Origin: Actinokineospora pegani
GTDB lineage: Bacteria; Actinomycetota; Actinomycetes; Mycobacteriales; Pseudonocardiaceae
Direction: 5' to 3'
NCBI RefSeq assembly: GCF_009745975.1
Contig: NZ_WHOL01000065.1
Span: forward strand, 1-64,000
Length of the DNA: 64,000 nucleotides
The position numbers and the translations under genes were made by a program. This document shows positions 15,284 to 24,448 of this stretch, piece after piece (positions within the stretch are counted from its first letter, which is position 1; each line of letters starts with the position of its first letter). The notes under the pieces are model-generated. The model did not search any database. It was given only the letters and a program-made list of their open reading frames with translations, and was not told the DNA's origin.

Positions 15284-15370
15284 ACCACCCACCGGGGTCG
15301 GCCACGCCCGCACACCGCGACGTGGCCGACCCCTGCCACACCCCGACCACTCCGAAGGGAGCTGACACCT

Positions 15371-16699
15371 GTGCTGACCCTGGAAGACCGCATCACCGAC
15401 CGCATCCGCTCGGCGGGCTACCGCGACTGGCGGGCCAAGGTCGAGGCCATCGGCGGGTGCGCCAAGCCCGTGCACCTGACCGGGGGCTACCACCTGGTCG
15501 ACACCACCACCAACCGCGTCATCCACCGCCACCGCGGCGATGTCCTCATGCCCTGCAACAACCGCCGCGAGTCGGTGTGCCCGACCTGCTCGTCCCGCTA
15601 CGCCGCTGACGCCTTCCACCTCGTGCGCGCGGGCCTGTCCGGTGGCCACAAGGGCGTCCCCGCAGAAGTCACCACCCACCCGAGGGCGTTCGTCACCCTC
15701 ACCGCCCCCAGCTTCGGACCGGTCCACAACCGGGTGCTGACCGCGTCGGGCAAGACCCGCCGCTGCCCGTGCGGAGAGACCCACCACGAAGCCGACACCC
15801 GACTCGGCGCACCGGTCGACCCCGAGGCATACGACTACACCGGGTCGGTGCTCTGGCAGGCCAACACCGGCAAGCTGTGGTCGGTCTTCACCCGCCGCCT
15901 GGTCCGCGCCGTGGCCGACCTGGCCGGGATCAGAGTCCGCGACTTCCGCGATCACGCCCGCGTCTCCTACGGCAAGGTCGCCGAGTACCAGCGTCGCGGC
16001 CTGGTTCACTTCCACGCCGTGGTCCGCATCGACGGCCCAGACGGCCCCGACAAGCGCCCACCCTCCTGGGCGACCCGCGACCTGCTCGACGCGGCCGTGC
16101 GCGTCGCCGCGTCCCTGACCGAGGTCAACACTGCCCGCCCTGACGGGGCCGTCCTGGTGCTGCGGTGGGGAAAGCAGGTCGACGTGCGCCCCGTCGTCGC
16201 CGAGGACGTCGAGGACACCGAAGGGCAGATCAGCGAGGCCAAGCTCGCCGGGTACGTGGCCAAGTACGCCACCAAGGGCACCGGCAAGTCCGAGGCCGCA
16301 GACCGCCCGATCCGCTCCCAACTCGACATCGACCTGCTACGGGTCACCCCGCACCACCGCCGCATCATCCAAACCGCCTGGGACCTGGGCGAGCTGGCCC
16401 AGTACGACGACCTCAAGCTGCGCCGCTGGGCACACATGCTCGCCTTCCGTGGCCACTTCCTCACCAAGTCCCGCGCCTACTCCACCACCTTCAAAGCCAT
16501 CCGGGGCGACCGCCGCGAACACCGCCGCCGCGAGTCGCTGACCGCCGCAGACCTCGACCCCGACATCACCTTGCTGGTCGGGGACTGGACCTTCACCGGC
16601 ACCGGCTACGCCAACGACGCCGAGAGCGAGCTCGCCGCAGGCATCGCCGAACGCACCCACCACGACCGCGCACGCAAGCACCGGAAGGACACACCATGA
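15371..16699 (+). CDS. repSA: RepSA-type rolling-circle replication initiator
   Basis: This 442-aa protein nicks the element's origin and starts rolling-circle replication after excision. It has a Cys-rich N-terminal region (CNNRRESVCPTCSSRYAADAF), the HUH metal motif in GLVHFHAVVRIDGP (His213, His215) and a catalytic tyrosine candidate in GYVAKYATKGTGKS (Tyr295/Tyr299), as in pSAM2 RepSA. The length is typical. GTG at 15371 follows aaggga. It overlaps the next gene by ATGA. Host context (Xis and Int immediately downstream) matches pSAM2 repSA-xis-int order. Confidence 0.9.
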   Translation: MLTLEDRITDRIRSAGYRDWRAKVEAIGGCAKPVHLTGGYHLVDTTTNRVIHRHRGDVLMPCNNRRESVCPTCSSRYAADAFHLVRAGLSGGHKGVPAEVTTHPRAFVTLTAPSFGPVHNRVLTASGKTRRCPCGETHHEADTRLGAPVDPEAYDYTGSVLWQANTGKLWSVFTRRLVRAVADLAGIRVRDFRDHARVSYGKVAEYQRRGLVHFHAVVRIDGPDGPDKRPPSWATRDLLDAAVRVAASLTEVNTARPDGAVLVLRWGKQVDVRPVVAEDVEDTEGQISEAKLAGYVAKYATKGTGKSEAADRPIRSQLDIDLLRVTPHHRRIIQTAWDLGELAQYDDLKLRRWAHMLAFRGHFLTKSRAYSTTFKAIRGDRREHRRRESLTAADLDPDITLLVGDWTFTGTGYANDAESELAAGIAERTHHDRARKHRKDTP

Positions 16700-16971
16700 C
16701 CGACACCCCCGTCGACCTCGACCGCGACGTGCCCCCGTGGGTCGACCTCACCGCCCTGGCCCAGATCCTCACCCACGCCTACAACGGGCTCCTTCTCTCC
16801 TCGGGCGGGGAGGGACCCAAGGCCCTCGACGGTGCCCACAAGACCGACCTGTCCCGAAGCCAGCAGGAGGCCCTCAACTTCGCCCGCGACAACGGCCACG
16901 TCCACGACGGCACCTACCACCGCCTCACCGGGACCGGCTACGCCCTGTTCAACGAGTTGAAGGAGTGGTGA
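16696..16971 (+). CDS. hypothetical protein between repSA and xis
   Basis: A 91-aa protein (MTDTPVDLDRDVPPWVDLTA...) with a C-terminal HDGTYHRLTGTGYALFNELK resembling the small LTxTGxxLL proteins upstream. It overlaps repSA by ATGA and ends 2 bp before xis. It may be an accessory of excision or replication; unproven. Confidence 0.6.
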   Translation: MTDTPVDLDRDVPPWVDLTALAQILTHAYNGLLLSSGGEGPKALDGAHKTDLSRSQQEALNFARDNGHVHDGTYHRLTGTGYALFNELKEW

Positions 16972-16973
16972 GA

Positions 16974-17159
16974 ATGTCCCAGATCGACACACGAGCGTTG
17001 ACCTACACGGTCGACGAAGTGGCCGAGCTGTTGAAGATCTCCCGGGCGTCGGCATACGCGGCGGTCCGTAGTGGAGCGCTGCCGAGTGTTCGGCTGGGTC
17101 GGCGCTGGCTGGTGCCCCGGGCGCGGCTGGCGCAGTTCCTGAACGGGGAGGCGGCCTGA
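16974..17159 (+). CDS. xis: excisionase (Xis), MerR-like helix-turn-helix
   Basis: A 61-aa protein with the HTH_17 pattern: YTVDEVAELLKISRASAYAA, GALPSVRLGRRWLVPRARL. It is the usual size of AICE excisionases, which bend the att sites and direct the integrase to excision. Its stop overlaps the int start (TGATG), so the two are co-translated. Confidence 0.88.
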   Translation: MSQIDTRALTYTVDEVAELLKISRASAYAAVRSGALPSVRLGRRWLVPRARLAQFLNGEAA

Positions 17160-18397
17160 TGGCGCACGTCTCCAAGACCCCGGCGGGCAAGTTCCGGGCC
17201 AACTGGCGCGACCCGTCCGGCACGCAGCGGGCGAAGACCTTCCCCACCAAGCGCGAGGCGATGGCGTTCCTGGTCCAAGTCGAGGCGTCCAAGGCGAAGG
17301 GCAACTACGTCTCGCCGGACGGTGGCCGGGTGCTGTTCTCCGACCATGCTGGGCTGTGGATGGCCGCGTGGAACACGGAAAAGACCACCGCCGCCCGCGA
17401 CGGCTCCGTCATGCGGAACCACGTGCTGCCGCAGTGGGGGGCGTGGAAGCTTGGCGGGATTGACCAGATGCACGCGCAGCAGTGGATCACCGACATCAGC
17501 AGGGTTCGGAGCGCGGCGACGGTGTTCGAGTGCCACCGGCTGGCCTCGGCGGTCATGCGCTCGGCCATCGCGAATCGCCTTGTCGGCGTGAACCCGTTCG
17601 CGGGCCTGCGCTTGCCTCCGCGACGCAAGCGCGAGACCGAGCAGGTGATCAGCCGGGAGAGTCTCCGCCGGTACCTGCTGCCTGCGGTTCCCGACCGGTT
17701 TCGCGCCCTGGTGGCGGTCGCGGGCGGGGCAGGGCTGCGCTGGGGCGAGGCCATCGGGCTGTGCGAAGACGCGGTCAACCTCGACAAGGGGCAACTGTCG
17801 GTGGTCCGGACCGTGATCGAGGTCAGCGGCCACACCGAGTTCAAGCCCTACCCCAAGAGCGGGGCCGGGCGTCGCGTCGTCCCGCTGCCGGGCTGGGTGG
17901 TGGAACTGCTGCGCGAGCACATGGCCCAGCACGAGCGCGGCCCTGCCGGGCTCATCTTCACCAACGCCGCTGGTGGTGCGCTGCGCCGGACGCTGTTCCG
18001 GGCCCGGGTGTGGAAGCGGGCCCTCGTTCGTGCCGGGTTGCTCGGCGACCTGGTGCAGCTCGGCGAGATGGTGGAGGGGACTTGGGCCGACGAGACCGGC
18101 GGCGTGCACTCCGAGCTGTTCAAGCGCCGCGAACAGGCCATCGCCTACGTTGCCAAACACCAGGGCGGCGGGCTGCGCTTCCACGACCTGCGTCACTCCT
18201 ACGCGACTTGGCTCGTAGACGACGGAGTGCCTGTCAACATGGTCCAGCGCGTCCTCGGACACGAGCGGCCGGAGACTACGCTGGCGCTCTACACCCGCCG
18301 CACCGACGACGCGGAGCGCATCCTCCGGGCGCTGACCGGCGGCGACCAGGACGACGACGAAGGCGACGACTCAGGGGCCGTGCTGACTCCCTGCTGA
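17159..18397 (+). CDS. int: tyrosine recombinase integrase
   Basis: This 412-aa site-specific recombinase integrates the element into the 3' end of tRNA-Pro. The N-terminal arm-binding domain (1-60) and core-binding domain (60-160) precede the catalytic domain, with Arg194 (AGLRWGEA), His342 and Arg345 (HDLRHSYATW), His368 (LGHERPETTLALYTR) and nucleophile Tyr378. All essential residues are present. The stop is 74 bp from attR. A strong hairpin follows. ATG overlaps the xis stop. Confidence 0.95.
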   Translation: MAHVSKTPAGKFRANWRDPSGTQRAKTFPTKREAMAFLVQVEASKAKGNYVSPDGGRVLFSDHAGLWMAAWNTEKTTAARDGSVMRNHVLPQWGAWKLGGIDQMHAQQWITDISRVRSAATVFECHRLASAVMRSAIANRLVGVNPFAGLRLPPRRKRETEQVISRESLRRYLLPAVPDRFRALVAVAGGAGLRWGEAIGLCEDAVNLDKGQLSVVRTVIEVSGHTEFKPYPKSGAGRRVVPLPGWVVELLREHMAQHERGPAGLIFTNAAGGALRRTLFRARVWKRALVRAGLLGDLVQLGEMVEGTWADETGGVHSELFKRREQAIAYVAKHQGGGLRFHDLRHSYATWLVDDGVPVNMVQRVLGHERPETTLALYTRRTDDAERILRALTGGDQDDDEGDDSGAVLTPC

Positions 18398-18418
18398 CTG
18401 GGCGGCTTCGAAAGCGGT

Positions 18419-18465
18419 GAAGGCCAGGTCGATGACTCTCAAATGGAGTCGCTGACCTGGCCTTC
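18419..18465 (+). terminator. terminator hairpin after int
   Basis: A 12-bp perfect stem (gaaggccaggtc 18419-18430 / gacctggccttc 18454-18465) encloses a 5-bp inner stem (gactc/gagtc). It lies between the int stop and attR and can stop transcription in either direction, shielding the tRNA. Confidence 0.7.
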
Positions 18466-18471
18466 TGCCGT

Positions 18472-18546
<75 letters not shown>

Positions 18547-18562
18547 GTGGAACGAGGTAAGC

Positions 18563-19540
18563 CTACCTGACGCTGGCGCCGGGGTTGAAGCGGGTTCCCC
18601 TTGCGGCTTCGTTGGCGGGGTTTGTGCTGGTGGTCCGGGGTACGAGGGTCAGCAGGCTGGCTTCGGGGGGGCAGGCGAAGCGGACGGGGGCGTAGGGGCT
18701 GGTGCCCAGGCCCGCGGAGACGTGGAGCCAGGTGTGGGAGCCCCAGCGGGAGGTGCCCCGGGCTCGGGAGCGGTCCAGGTCGCAGTTGGTGACGATGGCG
18801 CCGTAGCCGGGGATGCGGAGTTGGCCGCCGTGGGTGTGGCCTGCCATGACCAGGTCGTAGCCGTCGTCGGCGAACTTGTCCAGGACTCGGGGTTCGGGGG
18901 AGTGGGTGACGCCGAGGCGGAGGGTGGCTTGGCGGTCGGGTTTGCCCTGGATCTCGTCGTAGCGGTCGCGCTTGAGGTGGGGGTCGTCCACGCCCGCGGC
19001 GGCGATGGTGCGGCCGTCGACGGTGAACAGGGTGCGGGTGTGGGTGAGGTCGTGCCAGCCGCGCTCGAGGAAGGCGGCGCGCAGGTCCCGCCAGGGCAGG
19101 GGGGTGCCGTGGATGCGCTTGTTCGAGGGGACCAGGTAGCGCGCCGGGTTCTTCGGCTTGGGGGCGAAGTAGTCGTTGCTGCCGAAGACGAACACGCCGG
19201 GGCGGTTGAGCAGGGGGCCCAGGGCGCGCACGACGGCGGGGACGGCCTGCTTGTGGGCGAGGTTGTCGCCGGTGTTGACCACCAGGTCGGGGTTGAGCTC
19301 GTCGAGGGCGGCGACCCAGCGCTGCTTGGACTGCTGCCCGGGGAGCATGTGCAGGTCGGAGATGTGCAGCACGCGCAGCGGGCGCGCGCCCTCGGCCAGC
19401 ACCGGCAGGGTGGCCTGGCGCAGCGTCCAGCGCGTGCGCTCGTAGCCCGCCGCGTAGGCGAGGGTGGCGGCCCCGAGGGCGGCGGTGCCGACCGCGACCC
19501 GGCTGAGGTTCCTGACCGTGTTGCTCACGCTGTCACTCAC
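18563..19540 (-). CDS. calcineurin-like metallophosphoesterase (Rv3683-like)
   Basis: A protein of about 325 aa with one N-terminal membrane-anchoring helix (VAVGTAALGAATLAYAAGY) and the phosphoesterase metal motifs in order: HISDLHM, NTGDN, FGSNDYF, and GHTHGGQL. The substrate is unknown; relatives hydrolyse phosphodiesters at the membrane. The gene next to ponA2 matches Rv3683 beside ponA2 in M. tuberculosis. GTG at 19540 (VSDSVSNTV) is chosen; an ATG-type alternative upstream would add 13 residues. Confidence 0.88.
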   Translation of the reverse strand: MSDSVSNTVRNLSRVAVGTAALGAATLAYAAGYERTRWTLRQATLPVLAEGARPLRVLHISDLHMLPGQQSKQRWVAALDELNPDLVVNTGDNLAHKQAVPAVVRALGPLLNRPGVFVFGSNDYFAPKPKNPARYLVPSNKRIHGTPLPWRDLRAAFLERGWHDLTHTRTLFTVDGRTIAAAGVDDPHLKRDRYDEIQGKPDRQATLRLGVTHSPEPRVLDKFADDGYDLVMAGHTHGGQLRIPGYGAIVTNCDLDRSRARGTSRWGSHTWLHVSAGLGTSPYAPVRFACPPEASLLTLVPRTTSTNPANEAARGTRFNPGASVR

Positions 19541-19611
19541 ACCCAAGAGGGTACGGGGCGCCCCCGTCGGCCCGGGCAAACCGTTTGGCCAGGACCGATA
19601 GGCTCGTGGCC

Positions 19612-20082
19612 ATGGCTGAGCTGAAGAACCGGCTGCAGGCGGACCTCACCGCCGCGATGAAGGCCCGGGAGAAGACCAGGGTCGCGACCCTGCGCATGGC
19701 GCTGGCCGCGATCACCACCGCCGAGGTCGCGGGCACCGAGGCCGTGCAGCTCACCGACGACGAGGTGCTCAAGGTCCTGACCCGCGAGGTCAAGAAGCGC
19801 AAGGAGGCCTCGACGGCCTTCGCCGACGCGGGCCGCACCGAGCAGGCCCAGTTGGAGTTGGACGAGGCCGAGGTCCTGTCCGAGTACCTGCCTCAGCAAC
19901 TCGACGAAGCCGTCCTGGCCGACCTGGTCGCCCAAGCCGTCGCCGAGGTGACCGAGCAGCTCGGCGAGGCCCCGGGGCCGCGCCAGATGGGCCAGGTCAT
20001 GAAGGTCGCCAACACGAAGGTGGCGGGCCGTGCCGAGGGCGGCCGGGTGGCCGCCGCGGTGAAGGCCAAGCTGGCCGGATGA
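19612..20082 (+). CDS. GatB/YqeY domain protein
   Basis: A 156-aa protein of the YqeY family (MAELKNRLQADLTAAMKARE... LSEYLPQQLDEAVLADLVAQ... GPRQMGQVMKV). It is related to the tail domain of the GatB amidotransferase subunit, which contacts tRNA; the free-standing protein's role is not settled. Length is typical. It is divergent from the metallophosphoesterase and convergent with ponA2, with a terminator between. Confidence 0.9.
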   Translation: MAELKNRLQADLTAAMKAREKTRVATLRMALAAITTAEVAGTEAVQLTDDEVLKVLTREVKKRKEASTAFADAGRTEQAQLELDEAEVLSEYLPQQLDEAVLADLVAQAVAEVTEQLGEAPGPRQMGQVMKVANTKVAGRAEGGRVAAAVKAKLAG

Positions 20083-20174
20083 CCTGCTCCGCGGACAGCG
20101 GCTCCCGGAACACGGCCTAGCGCTTCACGGCGGGGACAACCCCGGGCCCGTCCACCTTCATCCCGATGACATGG

Positions 20175-20212
20175 CGGTGGGGTGCCCCTTGCTCGCGAGG
20201 GGCACCCCACCG
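20175..20212. terminator. bidirectional terminator between yqeY and ponA2
   Basis: A perfect 15-bp stem, cggtggggtgcccct (20175-20189) with aggggcaccccaccg (20198-20212) and an 8-nt loop. It sits between two convergent genes. Confidence 0.8.
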
Positions 20213-20228
20213 ATCGTTCTCACGGGCC

Positions 20229-22790
20229 TTATGGTGCGGGCGGAGCGTTGCCCGGGTCGCCGGTGTTGCCGCCGCCACGGCCGCCTGGGCCTCGGCCGCC
20301 CTGGCCGGGGCCGGTTTGGCCGGGGGGCGGGGTGCCCTGGTCGTCCGCGGGCGGGGGCTGCTGGGGCTCGTCCGTCGACTGGTCGGAGGTCTGCGGTGGC
20401 GGGACGTAGCCGGTGCTGACCGAGATGGTGATGGTCTCGCTGGTCAGTGCGGCGCCGCGCGGGGTCTGGCTGATGACGGTGCCCTTCTTGACCGCGTTGT
20501 TGCGCTCCTTGACCACGACCTTGTAGCCGGCCTCCTGGAGGATCTGGGTGGCCTCCTCGCGGCTCTTGCCCATGACGTCGGGCACCCGGATCTCCTCGCC
20601 GCCGTCCATGTAGCGGGGGTCGGTCGGGGGCAGGGGGAGGGCGGGCTGGCCATCGAGCAGCGGGCTCATCGTCTTGAACCAGGTGCGGGCGGGCGTCTTG
20701 CCGCCGTAGATGCCGTTGCGGCCCACGTTGGCACACAGGCGGGGCGGGGTGCCGTCGCAGATGGGCTGGGTGCGGGGGCTGTCGTTGAAGGTCAGCACCG
20801 CCGCGGCGTACTGCGGGGTGGCGCCGAGGAAGCCCGCCGACTTGTACCCCTGGGTGGTGCCGGTCTTGCCCATCATCGGTCGGGCCCAGTTCGCGGCCGC
20901 GGCCGCGGCGCGCGCGGTGCCGGTGATGTCGTCCTTGGACAGGGCGGTGACCAGCGTGTTGGCCAGCGGCTCGGCGACGGCCTGCTCGCACGGGGCCTCG
21001 TTGAGATCGATCTTCTTGCCGTTGCGGTCGGTGACCTCGAGCAGCGGGGTCGGCGGGCACCAGACGCCGCCGCTCATCAGGGTGGCCCCGACGTTGGCCA
21101 GTTCCAGGGTGCTCACCGGGCCGGGGCCCAGGGTGAACGACGCCTTGCCCGGACTGTTGGCCGAGGGCTTGTAGTAGTCGCTCTGGCTGATCCGGTACAG
21201 GTCGTCCTTGGATTCGGGCTCGGGGTCGGTGCCCCCGGAGTTGGCGGCCATGGTGGTGCGCAGGCCGAGGCGGGAGGCCATGTCGACGACCGGGCCCATG
21301 CCGACCCGCTCCTCCAGGATGATGAAGGCGGTGTTCGGGGAGGTGGCGAGCGCGTCCTGCAGCGTCATCTTCGACGGGTAGTCGGCCGCGTTCTCCACGC
21401 AGTACTTCTTGACGCCGTTCGCGCCCGTCGGGCAGGAGGCGCCGCCGCCGCCGAACACGTTGGAGGTGTACTTCTCCGGCACGTCGATCTGGTTCATGAT
21501 GCCGCCCCCCTTCTCCAGGTAGGCGGCAGAGGTGAACAGCTTGAAGATCGAGCCCGCGCCGAACTTGTTCGCGACCCGGCTGGGCAGGCCGTAGGTGGTC
21601 TGGCCCGCGCCCGCGTCGAGGCCGTAGTCGCGGTTGGCGACCAGGGCCACGACCTGGTGGCGCTCCTTGCCCGGCTGGACGATGGCCATCGTGTTCGCGA
21701 TGCCCGGCTGGGTCTTGGGCACCTCGTCCATCGCCGCCTGCTTGGCCAACTGGGTGGCGCGGGCGTCGAAGCTGGTCTTGATCGTGTAGCCGCCGGTCTT
21801 GATCTGGTCCTCGGAGAAGCCGAGCCGCTCGAGGTACTCGAAGACGTACTGGCAGTAGAAGCCGTACTCCGGTCCGGCGCCGACGCAGTTGGCCGCGGGC
21901 TTGTTCGGGGTGGGCAGGATGCCCAGCGGCTCGGCCTTCGCGGCCTCGGCGGCCTCCAGGCTGACCTTCTGGTTCTCCACCATCTTGTCGATCACGACGT
22001 TGCGGCGTTCCAGGGTCTGCGCGGGCTTGCGCCACGGGTTGTAGAGCACCGGGTTGTTGACCGCGCCCGCGAGCAGGGCGGCCTGCGCGACGGTGAGCTT
22101 GTCGGCGGTGGTCCCGAAGTAGGCGTTGGACGCCGCGCCGATCCCGTAGACCTCGTAGGCGAACTCGACGACGTTGAGGTAGCCGGAGAGGATGTCCTCC
22201 TTGGACATCTTCTGCTCGAGCTGGACGGCGATGCGCGCCTCGCGCAGCTTGCGCGCGATCGTCTGCTCCTGGGCCTTGGACTGCTCGGTCTTGTTGTCCC
22301 GGTTGACCACGTTGATCAAGTAGTTCTTGACGTACTGCTGGGTCAGCGTGGACGCGCCCTGGGTGTCGCCACCGCTCTGGTTGGAGATCGCGGCGCGGAT
22401 GGTCCCCTTCCAGTCCACGCCGTGGTGCTCGTAGAAGCGGCGGTCCTCGATCGAGACCAGCGCCGCCTTCATGGTCGGCGAGATCTGTTCCGCCGAAACG
22501 GGGATGCGGTACTGGTCATAAAGCGACGCGATGGGATTCCCGGCGCTGTCGGTGATCGTGGTGATCAACGGCGGTGGGGTCGCGACCAGGTCCGCGGACA
22601 CGCTGTCGACGGTGTCGCTGGCCTTGCTCGACGCCACCCCCACCGCTCCGACCAGCGGGAACAGCATGCCCGCGACGAGGACACCCGCCAACAAGCACAG
22701 ACCGAGCATCTTCAGCAAGCTGTCTCCGGCACGCACGTCCACCAGGGTACGCGTCACCCGGTCGGCGCACCGGGCGCAGGACTGGCGCAT
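20229..22790 (-). CDS. ponA2: bifunctional penicillin-binding protein with PASTA domain (PonA2-like)
   Basis: A class A PBP (about 853 aa) that polymerises and cross-links peptidoglycan outside the membrane. After a cytoplasmic Arg-rich tail it has one membrane helix (LLGLCLLAGVLVAGMLFPLV), a GT51 domain (SIEDRRFYEHHGVD, GASTLTQQYVKN), and a transpeptidase domain with Ser414 in GSIFKLF, SPN in ATSPNTAF and KTG in MGKTGTTQG. One PASTA domain follows (IRVPDVMGKSREEATQILQE), then a Pro/Gly-rich tail. ATG 22790 is chosen; a GTG at 22844 would add 18 residues. It is divergent from whiB4 as in M. tuberculosis. Confidence 0.92.
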   Translation of the reverse strand: MRQSCARCADRVTRTLVDVRAGDSLLKMLGLCLLAGVLVAGMLFPLVGAVGVASSKASDTVDSVSADLVATPPPLITTITDSAGNPIASLYDQYRIPVSAEQISPTMKAALVSIEDRRFYEHHGVDWKGTIRAAISNQSGGDTQGASTLTQQYVKNYLINVVNRDNKTEQSKAQEQTIARKLREARIAVQLEQKMSKEDILSGYLNVVEFAYEVYGIGAASNAYFGTTADKLTVAQAALLAGAVNNPVLYNPWRKPAQTLERRNVVIDKMVENQKVSLEAAEAAKAEPLGILPTPNKPAANCVGAGPEYGFYCQYVFEYLERLGFSEDQIKTGGYTIKTSFDARATQLAKQAAMDEVPKTQPGIANTMAIVQPGKERHQVVALVANRDYGLDAGAGQTTYGLPSRVANKFGAGSIFKLFTSAAYLEKGGGIMNQIDVPEKYTSNVFGGGGASCPTGANGVKKYCVENAADYPSKMTLQDALATSPNTAFIILEERVGMGPVVDMASRLGLRTTMAANSGGTDPEPESKDDLYRISQSDYYKPSANSPGKASFTLGPGPVSTLELANVGATLMSGGVWCPPTPLLEVTDRNGKKIDLNEAPCEQAVAEPLANTLVTALSKDDITGTARAAAAAANWARPMMGKTGTTQGYKSAGFLGATPQYAAAVLTFNDSPRTQPICDGTPPRLCANVGRNGIYGGKTPARTWFKTMSPLLDGQPALPLPPTDPRYMDGGEEIRVPDVMGKSREEATQILQEAGYKVVVKERNNAVKKGTVISQTPRGAALTSETITISVSTGYVPPPQTSDQSTDEPQQPPPADDQGTPPPGQTGPGQGGRGPGGRGGGNTGDPGNAPPAP

Positions 22791-22968
22791 TGACTTTCTG
22801 TAACGGCTGGGTCTCCAGAGCTTCTCGATGGAACCGCGGGCCACTAATGTCCGTCAACGTCTCACGACAGCGTCGATCAGCCCCGTCGCTCCCGCGGCGG
22901 GAGATCGGCAGCCGGTACCGGGGGGTACCGGTTTCAAGGTCGCTGACGACGACAGGGGTGGGGGATAC

Positions 22969-23280
22969 ATGTACCTCGAACAGCAACAGGTCGATTGGCG
23001 GGTTCGCGCGACGTGCCGTGACGAGGACCCGGACGGGCTCTTCGTCCGCGGCGCCGAGCAGCGCAAGGCCAAGCTGGTGTGCATCGCGTGCCCGGTGCGG
23101 ACCGAGTGCCTCGCCGAAGCGCTGGACAACCGCATCGAGTTCGGTGTGTGGGGCGGTATGACGGAGCGGGAGCGCCGCGCGCTGCTGCGCAGGCGCCCCG
23201 ACGTCGACAACTGGCGCGTGCTGCTCGACGACGCCCGTCGCAGGCACTCCTACGACGACGAGGACGCCCGCGTCGGTTAG
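22969..23280 (+). CDS. whiB4: WhiB-family iron-sulfur regulator (WhiB4-like)
   Basis: A 103-aa Fe-S cluster protein. The four ligand cysteines are in TCRDEDPDGLF and CIACPVRTECLAEAL (CxxCxxxxxC), followed by the Wbl signature FGVWGGMTERERR. In mycobacteria WhiB4 is a redox-responsive regulator. Gene order (ponA2 divergent, two ArsA-like ATPases convergent) matches the Rv3679-Rv3682 locus, which supports the WhiB4 subgroup. ATG 22969 follows ggggtggggg. Confidence 0.9.
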   Translation: MYLEQQQVDWRVRATCRDEDPDGLFVRGAEQRKAKLVCIACPVRTECLAEALDNRIEFGVWGGMTERERRALLRRRPDVDNWRVLLDDARRRHSYDDEDARVG

Positions 23281-23320
23281 GCCGCCATCGGCCGACCTCG
23301 GCCCGCCCCACGGCGGCGGG

Positions 23321-24448
23321 TCAGGTCGCCGACCCGGCCAACCGCTCGCCGATCGCGCGCAGGCCGTGGATGTCGTGCACGTCGGTCGCCATGGCGGGCA
23401 CGTGCGCCAACGCCACTGACGGGTGCGCCTTGGTGAACCTGTTGACCAGCCTGCGCTCCCGCTGCGCGAGGGCCACCCGGTCCGCGTGCAGCCGGAGCAC
23501 GGCCGAGGCCAGTGGCGCCTTGCCCGCCGCCTCCAGGTTCTCGGCCGCGGCCAGCGCCTTGGCCGAGGGCAGGTGCGCCAGCACGGGGTGGGTGCGGTTG
23601 ACCACGAGACCGGCCAGCGGCATGGACTCCGCCTCCAGCCGCTCGACGAAGTAGCTGGCCTCGCGCAGCGCGTCCGGCTCCGGCGCGGCGACCACGATGA
23701 ACGCGGTGCCGCTGGAGCGCAGCAGCTCGTAGGTCTTGCGCGCCCGCTCCCGGAAACCGCCGAACATCCCGTCGAACGCCTGCACGAACGCCGAGGCGTC
23801 GGCCAGCAACTGCCCGCCGACGATGGTCGACACCGCCTTGGCGAACAGCCCGAAGGCCCCGCTGACCACCTTGCGCAGGCCCCAGCCGCCCGCCTTCACC
23901 GGCCCGGTCAGCAGTTTGATCATCCGACCGTCCAGCGCGGTGGACAGCCGCTGCGGCGCGTCGAGGAAGTCCAGCGCCGAGCGCGACGGCGGGGTGTCCA
24001 CGATGATCAGGTCCCAGGTCCCCTCTGCGGCGAGCTGGCCGAGCTTCTCCATCGCCATGTACTCCTGCGTCCCGGAGAACGACGAGGAGATGGTCTTGTA
24101 GAAGGGGTTCGACAGCACCTCGTCGGCCCGGACCTCGCCCGCGTGCGCGATCACCATGTCGTCGAAGGTGCGGCGCATGTCCAGCATCATCGCGCTCAGC
24201 CCACCGGTCGGGGTGAAGCCGTCGACCGCCACCTGCTTCGGGGTGTTGCCCAGCTCCTCCAGCCCGAGCGCCTGCGCCAGCCGCCGCGCCGGGTCGATGG
24301 TCAGCACGACCGTCTTGCGGCCCCGCTCGGCCGCGCGCACGGCGATCGACGCCGCCGTCGTGGTCTTGCCCACACCGCCGGACCCGCAGCACACGAGCAC
24401 GTGCGTCCGCGGGTCGTCGATCAGCGCGTCGACGTCCAGGACGCTCAT
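23321..24448 (-). CDS. ArsA-like anion-transporting ATPase (Rv3680-like)
   Basis: A 375-aa P-loop ATPase of the ArsA/Get3 class. It has a Walker A GSGGVGKTTTAASIAVRAAE, switch I TIDPARRLAQAL and switch II IIVDTPPSRSALDFL. No membrane segment is present. Mycobacterial homologues Rv3679/Rv3680 form a pair with a redox- or metabolite-linked role that is not fully resolved. It overlaps the upstream gene by ATGA, so the two ATPases are made together and may form a hetero-complex. Confidence 0.9.
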   Translation of the reverse strand: MSVLDVDALIDDPRTHVLVCCGSGGVGKTTTAASIAVRAAERGRKTVVLTIDPARRLAQALGLEELGNTPKQVAVDGFTPTGGLSAMMLDMRRTFDDMVIAHAGEVRADEVLSNPFYKTISSSFSGTQEYMAMEKLGQLAAEGTWDLIIVDTPPSRSALDFLDAPQRLSTALDGRMIKLLTGPVKAGGWGLRKVVSGAFGLFAKAVSTIVGGQLLADASAFVQAFDGMFGGFRERARKTYELLRSSGTAFIVVAAPEPDALREASYFVERLEAESMPLAGLVVNRTHPVLAHLPSAKALAAAENLEAAGKAPLASAVLRLHADRVALAQRERRLVNRFTKAHPSVALAHVPAMATDVHDIHGLRAIGERLAGSAT

